Of a stretch of DNA of 19,052 nucleotides, positions 7,462-14,876 are shown one piece after another. The translations under genes were made by a program, and so were the position numbers. The stretch is from JAFGFY01 sp964520425 (GTDB lineage: Bacteria > Desulfobacterota > DSM-4660 > Desulfatiglandales > HGW-15), in the NCBI GenBank assembly GCA_964520425.1, contig CAZFMX010000063.1, forward strand, positions 1-19,052, read 5' to 3'. Position 1 is the first letter of the stretch, and each line of letters starts with the position of its first letter. The notes under the pieces are model-generated. The model worked only from the letters and a program-made list of their open reading frames with translations, was not told where the DNA came from and made no database searches.

Positions 7462-9540
7462 ATGAACAGAAAGAGTGAACAAATAAGAAATGTAGCTTTG
7501 GTGGCCCATGTGGGTTCCGGCAAAACGTCCCTTGGTGAGGCCATCCTTCTAAACGGAAAAGGGACAAGCAGGCTTGGCAGTGTGGATGAGGGAACGTCTC
7601 ACCTGGATTTTGAAGCGGAGGAAATAAAGAGAAGGATTACTATCAACACATCTATCCATCATTGCGAGTGGAAGAAATGCTATTTTAATCTGATTGATAC
7701 TCCTGGGGATGACAATTTTCTCTCCGATACGCGGCTCTCTCTCCAGGCTGCAGATGGTCTGGTTGTTGTGATTGATGCCACGGCCGGAGTCAAAGTTGGG
7801 ACAGAAAAGGTATGGGGTTTTGCAGATGAACAAGGCCTTCCCAGGGCGATCTTTATTAACAAGATGGACAGGGAGCGAGCCGATTTTTTCGGGGTGATGG
7901 AAGGAATTGACAAGACCCTTGAAGCAAAGGCCTCGCCGGTATTCCTCCCCATTGGATCTGAGGATAAATTCGAGGGCTTGGTGGATCTCATCAAGATGAA
8001 GGCCTATGTCTACACCAAGGATGGCAGTGGGAAATTCCAGAACTCGGAGATCCCGGAAGATATGAAGGCGTCGGCAGATGAATGGCGAGAAAAGATGATA
8101 GAGAATATTGTGGAAGCCAATGACGAATTGATGGAAAAGTATCTGGAAGGTGAGGAACTCTCGTCACAGCAAATAGAGGAGACATTTACCCAGGCCGTCA
8201 AGTCCGGACATCTGGTTCCCATCCTCTGCGGTTCGGCCACGCTTAATGTGGGCGTCCCTCAGTTGATGGATCTCATTGCTCAGGCGTTTCCCTCTCCTGT
8301 TGAGCGCAAGACCTTCGAGGTCGTAGACGCGGCTGGGGAAGAATCCATCCAAAGGATGCCGACGGAAGATTCGCCCTTTTCTTCCCTTGTCTTCAAGACG
8401 GTGGCAGATCCCTTTGCCGGCAAACTGAGCCTATTAAGAGTCCTGTCCGGAACCCTAAAAGCCGATTCAACGGTCTATAATGCCAATAGAAAGATCAAGG
8501 AAAAATTTGGGCAAATCTATGTCCTGGAAGGCAAGAAACAAGAGGCGACGGAGATGGGTATTCCAGGGGATATCCTTGCCATTCCCAAGTTGAAGGAGAC
8601 CCAGACAGGGGATACGCTGTGTCTGGAAAGTACCCCGATTATTTATAAGTCTGCTGAACCCCTTCCCCCGGTTCTCTCCTATGCGGCTGAGGCCAAAGTG
8701 AAGGGGAGCGAGGATAAGGTTTTCAGTTCTCTCGCCAGATTGCTTGAAGAAGATCCCACTCTGAGGCTGGAGCGGGATCAGACAACATCCGAAATCGTTC
8801 TTTCCGGGACCGGGCAGATTCATCTGGAAGCCACCTGTGAAAAGCTGAAACGGAAATTCGGTGTTGAGGTCAATCTGAAGCCCGTGAAGGTCCCCTATCA
8901 AGAGACGATCAAGAAACCCGTAAACGGCGTCATTTACCGCCATAAGAAGCAGTCGGGAGGACGAGGGCAGTTCGCCGAAGTCCATTTTGACGTCTCGCCT
9001 CTGGAGAGGGGCGCTGGATTTGAGTTCGAGGAGGCCCTTGTCGGCATGAATGTTCCTCGGAACTTTGTTCCAGCTGTGGAAAAGGGGCTGAACGAGGCCA
9101 TCCAGAGCGGTGTCCTGGCGGGGTACCCTGTGGTGGATATGAAGGTCCGTTTCTATGACGGGAAATCGCACGATGTGGATTCTTCGGAGATGGCTTTCAA
9201 GATAGCGGCTATCATGTGCCTCAAGAAGGCCATGCAGGAAACGACTTCTGTCCTCCTTGAACCGGTGATGAAGATGGAGATTACGGTTCCTGAGGAATCC
9301 ATGGGAGATGTGATGGGAGACCTGAACAGTCGACGCGGCAGAGTATTGGGCATGGATAGCCAGGGGAAGTCTCAGGTGATTATGGCTCAAGTTCCCATGT
9401 CAGAGGTCCTTCAATATGCGATTGATCTGAACGCCATCTCAGGAGGCCGCGGGAGTTTTCGAATGGAACGTTCCCATTACGAAGAAGTGCCGGCCCAGTT
9501 GACGGAAAAGATTGTTGCTCAGGCCAAGGAAACGGAATAG
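7462..9540 (+). CDS. Elongation factor G-like translational GTPase (EF-G2 type)
   Basis: Five-domain EF-G architecture in 692 residues. The G motifs are G1 AHVGSGKTS (15-23), the switch I threonine T60 in RRITI, G3 DTPGD (79-83), G4 NKMD (133-136) and G5 GSA (257-259). EF-G domains II-V follow to the end. The G1 loop differs from the AHIDAGKTT of canonical FusA, and the histidine normally ending DTPGH is Asp83, so this is a paralogue of the EF-G2 class rather than the main translocase. The ribosome-associated role is inferred. No str operon (rpsL, rpsG, tuf) is nearby. The start has AAAGGA about eight bases upstream. It is followed after 10 bases by a mogA-like gene and is probably co-transcribed with it. 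Confidence 0.9.
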   Translation: MNRKSEQIRNVALVAHVGSGKTSLGEAILLNGKGTSRLGSVDEGTSHLDFEAEEIKRRITINTSIHHCEWKKCYFNLIDTPGDDNFLSDTRLSLQAADGLVVVIDATAGVKVGTEKVWGFADEQGLPRAIFINKMDRERADFFGVMEGIDKTLEAKASPVFLPIGSEDKFEGLVDLIKMKAYVYTKDGSGKFQNSEIPEDMKASADEWREKMIENIVEANDELMEKYLEGEELSSQQIEETFTQAVKSGHLVPILCGSATLNVGVPQLMDLIAQAFPSPVERKTFEVVDAAGEESIQRMPTEDSPFSSLVFKTVADPFAGKLSLLRVLSGTLKADSTVYNANRKIKEKFGQIYVLEGKKQEATEMGIPGDILAIPKLKETQTGDTLCLESTPIIYKSAEPLPPVLSYAAEAKVKGSEDKVFSSLARLLEEDPTLRLERDQTTSEIVLSGTGQIHLEATCEKLKRKFGVEVNLKPVKVPYQETIKKPVNGVIYRHKKQSGGRGQFAEVHFDVSPLERGAGFEFEEALVGMNVPRNFVPAVEKGLNEAIQSGVLAGYPVVDMKVRFYDGKSHDVDSSEMAFKIAAIMCLKKAMQETTSVLLEPVMKMEITVPEESMGDVMGDLNSRRGRVLGMDSQGKSQVIMAQVPMSEVLQYAIDLNAISGGRGSFRMERSHYEEVPAQLTEKIVAQAKETE

Positions 9541-9550
9541 TAAGGATTGA

Positions 9551-10048
9551 ATGGAAAGAGAGACTCATGCAGGGGTTTTGACTATCAGCACCATGGGCTC
9601 CCAGGGAAAGAGAAGGGATGAGAGTGGGGATATTGCCGCCCGTATGTTGGAAGGGGAAGGTTTCTCTGTCCTCAAAAGAGAGGTTGTCCCTGATGATCGT
9701 GAAAGGATCGCTGACACGCTGATGGAATGGGTGGACCGTTCAGAGCTTGCCCTTATCCTGACCTCCGGGGGGACTGGGCTCAGTCCCAATGATGTAACAC
9801 CTCAGGCCATGGAACAGATCATTGACTATCAAGTCCCGGGCATGGCCGAAGCCATGAGGGCTGAGAGTCTGAAAATTACACCTCATGGTATGATATCCCG
9901 AGCCATGGTGGGGGTGCGGGGAGCTTGCCTGATCATCAATCTTCCCGGGAGTCCCGCAGGGGTGAAAGAAAATCTCTCCGTTGTATTGCCCGCCTTGAAA
10001 CACGCCCTCTCAAAGCTGGGAGGGGATACGTCTGATTGTGCCCGTTAA
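9551..10048 (+). CDS. MogA/MoaB-type molybdopterin adenylyltransferase
   Basis: Activates molybdopterin with ATP to MPT-AMP, before molybdate or tungstate insertion. It has 165 residues and a single MoCF-binding domain. The signature TSGGTGLSPNDVTP lies at 71-84, PGMAEAMR at 96-103 and NLPGSPAGVKE at 130-140, all as expected. The start ATG is 10 bases after the EF-G-like stop, with AAGGA just upstream, so the two genes likely share a transcript. No other molybdenum cofactor gene is in the window. Sequence reading alone does not separate MogA from MoaB, so no symbol is assigned. Confidence 0.9.
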   Translation: MERETHAGVLTISTMGSQGKRRDESGDIAARMLEGEGFSVLKREVVPDDRERIADTLMEWVDRSELALILTSGGTGLSPNDVTPQAMEQIIDYQVPGMAEAMRAESLKITPHGMISRAMVGVRGACLIINLPGSPAGVKENLSVVLPALKHALSKLGGDTSDCAR

Positions 10049-10394
10049 ACAATGATCAATGAACAATGGGAGATGTGGGATACAGTGGTGGCTTGGGGAT
10101 CTCTTGGAGAAGGCGAACTTGTTTCAGTGGGTCCTGATCTATGTATCTCCTAAGCTTGGCGGGCAGGTCACTATGAAGACAATATGTTAGATGAACCGAC
10201 TTTCGGACTGCCCTAAAACGACCCTCCGCACGCCTAGGTGGCTACGAATACAGCACTAATTAAAAACGCCTTCGCCTTCAAAAAGAGAATGCCGAGTCCC
10301 CACTGCAGCAGACTATTACAAAGCAAAACGGTTACTAATCATCTATCATTTGACATCAGTCAGCATTTAAAGTGCTTGAAGGAATGCACAATGA
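10049..10394. other. Gene-free convergent spacer
   Basis: This 346-base stretch lies between two convergent genes. I see no supported gene, tRNA or clear intrinsic terminator. An exact 14-base repeat (ACAATGATCAATGA) occurs at 10049-10062 and 10388-10401, bracketing the region; the second copy covers the cutA stop codon. Distant complementary segments GAAGGCGA near 10113 and TCGCCTTC near 10270 are probably chance. Confidence 0.5.
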
Positions 10395-10721
10395 TCAATG
10401 ATCCACGTCGACCTCCTTGTTCAGCCATTGGAGATAGTTATGACTCCCTGTAACAATGGGGACCGCGACAATCTCCGGTACATCATAAGGGTGGACGCCT
10501 AGGATCGCCTCTTCCAGTTTATCAAACAAATCTTTTCTGCTTTTCATGATACATAGCCACTCTTCCGCCTCTTCAATGGCCCCCTTCCACCAATAAGTAC
10601 TGAAGATCGGTCCCACGACCTGCGCGCAAGCGGCCAGTCTTTTTCCCACAACCCTCTGGGCGATCATCCTGGAATCATCTTTGTTCTCTGTGGTTGTATA
10701 AATCTGGATGAATTCGATCAT
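10395..10721 (-). CDS. cutA: Divalent-cation tolerance protein CutA
   Basis: Small trimeric PII-like protein of 108 residues linked to copper and divalent-metal tolerance; the molecular role is not settled in the family. Typical blocks are present: RLAACAQVVGPIFSTYWWKG (28-47) with the conserved cysteine, EEAEEW (50-55), and HPYDVPEIVAVP (77-88). It begins 171 bases downstream of rdgB and ends convergent with the mogA-like gene. The spacer upstream has no recognised feature. Full length. Confidence 0.94.
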   Translation of the reverse strand: MIEFIQIYTTTENKDDSRMIAQRVVGKRLAACAQVVGPIFSTYWWKGAIEEAEEWLCIMKSRKDLFDKLEEAILGVHPYDVPEIVAVPIVTGSHNYLQWLNKEVDVDH

Positions 10722-10892
10722 GGTATCCTGTTTGTCTCCTTTTCATTTAGTCCTAGGGGAATTTCGGCTCTATTTGAAAAATTGTGTGAAACGACATGCA
10801 TTGCCTGACGCCCAACGATACAGATGTCGGATACTCGATACTCATTAAAGGAAGGAAAAATCTTTTTCTGCGCATTTTCAAAGTGTCCTGGG

Positions 10893-11549
10893 CTAAGATT
10901 CAGGAGTGACACCCCCATTTGAAGAAACCTCTTCAGAGAGCCTCTGCTCCAGCCACAGGAGAACCTTGTCAAATTCGTCCCGGAGTTGGGCTGCAGCCTT
11001 TCCCCGGTGGCTGACCCGATTCTTTTCTTCAACTGACATCTGCGCAAAGGTCTTCTTCAAAGGAGGATAGTAGAAGATTGGATCATAACCAAAACCATGG
11101 TTGCCTTCCATTTCATGGGTGATTTTTCCTTCACATGCCTCCTCATAAGTAAGGGCTGGACCTCTTGGAACAGCAATGCTGATGACACATTTAAATGAAG
11201 CTCTTCTGTCGACAACCCCTTTCATAGCTTCCAACAACTTCAGGTTATTATCTTTATCCGTGGCCTCTTCTCCGGCGTAACGGGCAGACCGGACCCCAGG
11301 CAGACCACCCAGGGCTTGAACCTCCAAGCCGGAATCGTCTGCAAGGACGGGAAAGCCGAGGATTTTTGCCGCGGTATGGGCCTTTTTGTAGGCGTTTTCT
11401 TCAAAGGTCTCTCCATCTTCCACAACAGGAGGGATGGGACCGAAATCTTGAAGACTCTTTATCTCAACTGAAAAAGAGGAAAGGAGTTCCTTATATTCTG
11501 AGATCTTCCCCTGATTTCGGGTTGCCAGGACCAGTATCTTGTTAAGCAT
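10893..11549 (-). CDS. rdgB: RdgB/HAM1 non-canonical purine NTP pyrophosphatase
   Basis: Hydrolyses dITP, ITP and XTP to monophosphates, keeping deaminated purines out of DNA and RNA. It has 218 residues. Substrate and metal motifs: TRNQGKISEYKELL near 10-23, ENAYKKA at 51-57, ADDSGLEV at 70-77 with the metal-binding Asp pair, GFGYDPIF at 152-159 and SHRGKA at 180-185. The C-terminal tail (about residue 198 onward) runs about 20 residues longer than typical and is polar. GAGGAA lies about eight bases before the ATG. That ribosome site now sits 12-17 bases from an inserted 328-bp element that separates rdgB from pmm. Confidence 0.95.
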   Translation of the reverse strand: MLNKILVLATRNQGKISEYKELLSSFSVEIKSLQDFGPIPPVVEDGETFEENAYKKAHTAAKILGFPVLADDSGLEVQALGGLPGVRSARYAGEEATDKDNNLKLLEAMKGVVDRRASFKCVISIAVPRGPALTYEEACEGKITHEMEGNHGFGYDPIFYYPPLKKTFAQMSVEEKNRVSHRGKAAAQLRDEFDKVLLWLEQRLSEEVSSNGGVTPES

Positions 11550-11570
11550 ACATCTGTTCCTCTATTTGGC

Positions 11571-11898
11571 AGTGTCGTGTCTTAGGAATAACTTCCATAA
11601 TTTTCACCGGTCCTATGACATGTTGGGAGTATGAGGGTCTCTTTTCAGTTTCATCACCATTTATCCAGAGGTCGTGGAACGGCACCATAATTTTGCATAT
11701 TATGAAGCGGCCCCACGAACAATGTACCCACAGCGACGGGCATTCCTTGTGCCTGTCCTCCGAACGTTGTCCTCTTTGGGGGCGGTAAAAGGCTTAGGCG
11801 TGTCTTTTGGGTGGCGGAACTGAAAAGAGATCCCCATGCCCCCTTTGAATCTGTGCAGCAGGTACTTATTATTCAAGTTAATTCTGAGACACGACACT
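11571..11898 (-). mobile_element. 328-bp nested inverted-repeat element, copy 2 (MITE-like)
   Basis: Same length and ends as the element at 3701-4028 (left end AGTGTCGTGTCTTAGGAATA, right end ACGACACT). By hand alignment the first 96 bases differ at about 18 positions, the remaining 232 at only about eight plus two compensating 2-bp indels. The inner inverted pair (ATGAGGGTCTCTTTTCAG and its partner) has two imperfect pairings here. The right end overlaps the 3' end of pmm, supplying its stop codon. The flanking dinucleotide GC is present on both sides, too short to prove a target duplication. No transposase is encoded. Confidence 0.8.
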
Positions 11899-13251
11899 GC
11901 TTTCCGCCATTTTCTTCTCAAACTTGTCCATAAAGATCTGTTTTATCTCCTCCAGGCGCTCTTCTTCCTGAGCCTCAAAACGGAATACTAGGACAGGTTG
12001 GGTATTGGACGCCCTAACCAAGCCCCATCCACCGTCAAAAAGGACTCGGGCACCATCCACGTCTATGACTTGATGACCTTCCTTAAAATCTGCTGCGAGT
12101 TCCGCCACTATCTGAAATTTCTTTTCATCAGGGCATTCCAGTCGAATCTCCGGTGTACTCACCATCTTGGGGACGTCGGAGAGGAGTTCTTTGACACTTT
12201 TCCCTGTCTTTGTGAGGATTTCCAGGAGCTGAGCTCCGGCATAGATGGCATCATCGTAACCGAAATATCGCTCTGCAAAGAAGAGATGCCCACTCATCTC
12301 TCCGGCAAGAAGGGCCCCTTCCTCTTTCATTTTTCCCTTTATTAAGGAATGTCCCACCTTCCACATAATCGGTGTACCACCGTGTTTTTCAATATCATCA
12401 AAGAGGACTTGAGAGCACTTCACCTCACCAATGATTTTTGCCCCCGGATTGCGCTCTAACAAGTCTCGGCCGAATATGATCATCAATTGGTCGCCCCAAA
12501 CGATACTCCCTTCATGATCTACAACACCGATTCTGTCGGCATCGCCATCAAAGGCAATTCCCAAATCAAAGGCGCCCTCAGTGACACGTCGAATAAGGTC
12601 ATTCAAGTTTTTGGGAATGGTGGGGTCGGGGTGATGGTTGGGAAATCGACCGTCAGGTTCACAAAAGAGCTCTTCAACCTCCACGCCCATTGTGGAAAAG
12701 ATCTTTGGCCCCACGAGCCCCCCCATTCCGTTACCTGCGTCAACCACGACTTTGACGGGGAGGTCTCCCGGGTGGATATGGTCTTGCAGATATTTAAGGT
12801 AGGGGTTCGTGACGTCAACGTCCTCCACGCTCCCTTTTCCTCTATGGAAAAATCGTGAGTCTATGATTGCCCTGATCTTCTGAATCTCCTCCCCATAGAT
12901 CGTGGTCTTTCCTATTCCGACTTTAAACCCATTATATTCGGGGGGATTGTGACTACCCGTGATTTGAATACCGCCATCGACATCAAGGTGATACAAGGAG
13001 AAATAGAGAAGAGGTGTCGGGACCATCCCCACATCCAGGACATGCACACTGGAGTCTACAAGACCCGCCCATAATGAATCCCGCAGGTCCGGAGAACTCA
13101 GTCGGCAGTCCCTGCCAAGGGCGATCCTCTTTGCGCCCTTGTTGTAGTAGTATGTCCCGAATGCCAATCCCAACTGATAGACTGTTTCGTGATTCAGTTC
13201 ATCCGGAACTTTCCCTCGAATGTCATACTCTCTAAAGATGTTCGGATTCAT
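11878..13251 (-). CDS. Phosphomannomutase/phosphoglucomutase
   Basis: Alpha-D-phosphohexomutase interconverting mannose-6- and mannose-1-phosphate (and often the glucose forms), feeding GDP-mannose synthesis with the adjacent ManC. It has 457 residues. The phosphoserine loop TGSHNP is at 98-103 (S100), metal loop DGDADR at 235-240, sugar loop GEMSGH at 317-322 and phosphate loop RASNTQP at 413-419. The ATG overlaps the manC stop (ATGA), so translation is probably coupled. The last six residues (SVVSQN) and the TAA stop are encoded by the terminal repeat of the inserted element. The catalytic domains are intact, so activity is probably kept. Family names used elsewhere are manB or algC. Confidence 0.95.
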   Translation of the reverse strand: MNPNIFREYDIRGKVPDELNHETVYQLGLAFGTYYYNKGAKRIALGRDCRLSSPDLRDSLWAGLVDSSVHVLDVGMVPTPLLYFSLYHLDVDGGIQITGSHNPPEYNGFKVGIGKTTIYGEEIQKIRAIIDSRFFHRGKGSVEDVDVTNPYLKYLQDHIHPGDLPVKVVVDAGNGMGGLVGPKIFSTMGVEVEELFCEPDGRFPNHHPDPTIPKNLNDLIRRVTEGAFDLGIAFDGDADRIGVVDHEGSIVWGDQLMIIFGRDLLERNPGAKIIGEVKCSQVLFDDIEKHGGTPIMWKVGHSLIKGKMKEEGALLAGEMSGHLFFAERYFGYDDAIYAGAQLLEILTKTGKSVKELLSDVPKMVSTPEIRLECPDEKKFQIVAELAADFKEGHQVIDVDGARVLFDGGWGLVRASNTQPVLVFRFEAQEEERLEEIKQIFMDKFEKKMAESSVVSQN

Positions 13252-14324
13252 AGATATTCCTCTCTTTGAATTTTCTTCAACTGCGCAACGATTTTTCGTA
13301 TCTCTTCTGATTTCTCCAGGTCTGCAATCAAAAGCGCATCGGGTGTATCCACTACAAGGAGGTTTTCAAGGCCCAGACAGGCCACCAGGCGATCACCTCG
13401 GCTGGAAACAAAGCTCTTTTCACAGTCGATGAGAAGCGGTTCTCCTTGTATAAGGTTTTGGTGTGGATCACGTGCCTGCTCCTTTAGTTCATACAGGGAC
13501 GCCCATGAACCGACGTCGCTCCATCCACACTCGCACGGAAGGACGAAAACGGGACTGATCGCCTTTTCCATGATGCCGTAGTCGAATGAGATAGACTCCA
13601 GAGTGGGATAAATGTCCTCGATTTCTGCTTCAAAGGCATCTGTTCCTAGGGCCTGTTCGAGGTGCTTTAGCGCCTCATACAGATCAGGGAGGCAATGATG
13701 GATTTCCTTCATGATGGTATCCGGGGTGGCCACAAAGATGCCCGCGTTCCAGAAGTGTTCACCACTTGCGAGATACGCTTGTGCCCGCTTCAGATCAGGT
13801 TTTTCCACAAAGGCGGAAACCTTGTAAGCTGTCGGTTCTATGAAATCAGGATGGTCCTTGGAGCATTGGATGTAGCCATACCCTGTTTCAGGCCGTGTGG
13901 GTATGATACCCAGGGTGACGATACCTCCTGATTGGGCTATTTCCCCCGCATGACCCAAATCCCGCACAAAGGCCGAAGGGTCTCCTATAAAATGGTCTGC
14001 AGGGAGGAATACCACAGCTCCCGAGCAACCCAAGTGCCTTGCATAGATTGCTCCAAGACCTATACAAGGAGCAGTATTTCGTCCTACCGGTTCTGCTACG
14101 AGGTGAACATCTTGATTTTCAAAGAGGATATTAGCATTTTTGAGGTGTTCTCGTCCAAGCACCAGGATCATCTCCTTCTCGGATGCCAGCGGTCTAAGCC
14201 GATTGCAGGTCTCCACCACCATGGGTTCTTTGCCGCTGATACTCAGAAACTGTTTGGGTTTATCTCTACGGCTAGCCGGCCAGAATCGGGTTCCGGATCC
14301 TCCTGCCATAATGACCACATACAT
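13248..14324 (-). CDS. manC: Mannose-1-phosphate guanylyltransferase
   Basis: Makes GDP-mannose from mannose-1-phosphate and GTP for surface polysaccharide or glycan synthesis. It has 358 residues. The nucleotidyltransferase signature GGSGTRFWP is at 8-16, with K24 in the following DKPKQF. EPVGRNTAP is at 78-86, LPADH at 107-111 and FVEKP at 172-176. The C-terminal phosphomannose-isomerase cupin of bifunctional ManC/AlgA proteins is absent, so this is the short monofunctional form. A strong AGGAG lies about six bases before the ATG. It is the first gene of manC-pmm-(element)-rdgB-cutA; a second inverted-repeat element lies 65 bases upstream. Confidence 0.95.
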   Translation of the reverse strand: MYVVIMAGGSGTRFWPASRRDKPKQFLSISGKEPMVVETCNRLRPLASEKEMILVLGREHLKNANILFENQDVHLVAEPVGRNTAPCIGLGAIYARHLGCSGAVVFLPADHFIGDPSAFVRDLGHAGEIAQSGGIVTLGIIPTRPETGYGYIQCSKDHPDFIEPTAYKVSAFVEKPDLKRAQAYLASGEHFWNAGIFVATPDTIMKEIHHCLPDLYEALKHLEQALGTDAFEAEIEDIYPTLESISFDYGIMEKAISPVFVLPCECGWSDVGSWASLYELKEQARDPHQNLIQGEPLLIDCEKSFVSSRGDRLVACLGLENLLVVDTPDALLIADLEKSEEIRKIVAQLKKIQREEYL

Positions 14325-14389
14325 GGGATGCTCCTTTCTTATCCTTCAATTCAGTTCAGATGGGAGTCCTTGACTTTAAACTATATGAT

Positions 14390-14673
14390 GAGACCTTTGA
14401 AAAACGCCCCCTCTTACACAATTTTCCGCCGTTCCATTCTCCTAGCAGGCTATCCATCCTCCGTAGCAGACTACTGCGGAGGACGGGCTGCAAGGACGGG
14501 CGCCGAAGGCTTCCGTCTCCGCCAAAGGTTATGGCGGGACAAGAGGGATCAGGTTCAAATTTTAATTCTCGAAATACTTCAGGGTATTCCTGGCTGTCCC
14601 GATGAAAATCGGGCGGGTCAGAATTTTCGCCTTTTTTGACCTTGAACAAAATGGAGTGTTTTTCAAAAGTCTC
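14390..14673. mobile_element. 284-bp inverted-repeat element with internal hairpins (MITE-like)
   Basis: The left end GAGACCTTTGAAAAACGC (14390-14407) is mirrored at the right by GTGTTTTTCAAAAGTCTC (14656-14673), with two mismatches. ATGAT directly flanks both ends (14385-14389 and 14674-14678), consistent with a 5-bp target duplication, though the left flank could be read other ways. Internal hairpins: arms at 14457-14466 and 14474-14483 around a 7-base loop, CCGCCA/TGGCGG near 14519-14537, and CCCGAT-GAAA-ATCGGG at 14598-14613. No coding region is supported. It is unrelated in sequence to the 328-bp elements. It sits between secA and manC. Confidence 0.65.
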
Positions 14674-14868
14674 ATGATGAAGATTCATCGCTTTCGGGTG
14701 AGTTGCTTTTGTGNNNNNNNNNNNNNNNNNNNNNNNNNNNNNNNNNNNNNNNNNNNNNNNNNNNNNNNNNNNNNNNNNNNNNNNNNNNNNNNNNNNNNNN
14801 NNNNNNNNNNNNNTTTTTCAAAAGTCTCATGATGAAGATTCATCGCTTTCGGGTGAGTTGCTTTTGTG
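14659..14868 (+). repeat. Exact 55-bp direct duplication bounding the N gap
   Basis: The 55 bases at 14659-14713 recur identically at 14814-14868, immediately on the other side of the Ns. Both contain the right terminal repeat of the 284-bp element plus the 3' flank of secA. The simplest reading is a contig-end overlap that was not merged. Confidence 0.8.
14714..14813. other. Assembly gap of 100 N
   Basis: Exactly 100 undetermined bases, the conventional placeholder for a gap of unknown size. Open frames running through it are not real. Confidence 0.99.
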
Positions 14869-14876
14869 AAGAAATC

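Noticed and set aside
8467..9390. 307-residue minus-strand frame
   Set aside because: Fully antisense to the EF-G-like gene, with histidine- and arginine-rich low-information sequence; a shadow frame.
10718..11047. 109-residue minus-strand frame overlapping rdgB and reaching the cutA start
   Set aside because: About half lies inside rdgB in another frame, the protein has no recognisable motif, and the TGA/ATG contact with cutA is probably chance.
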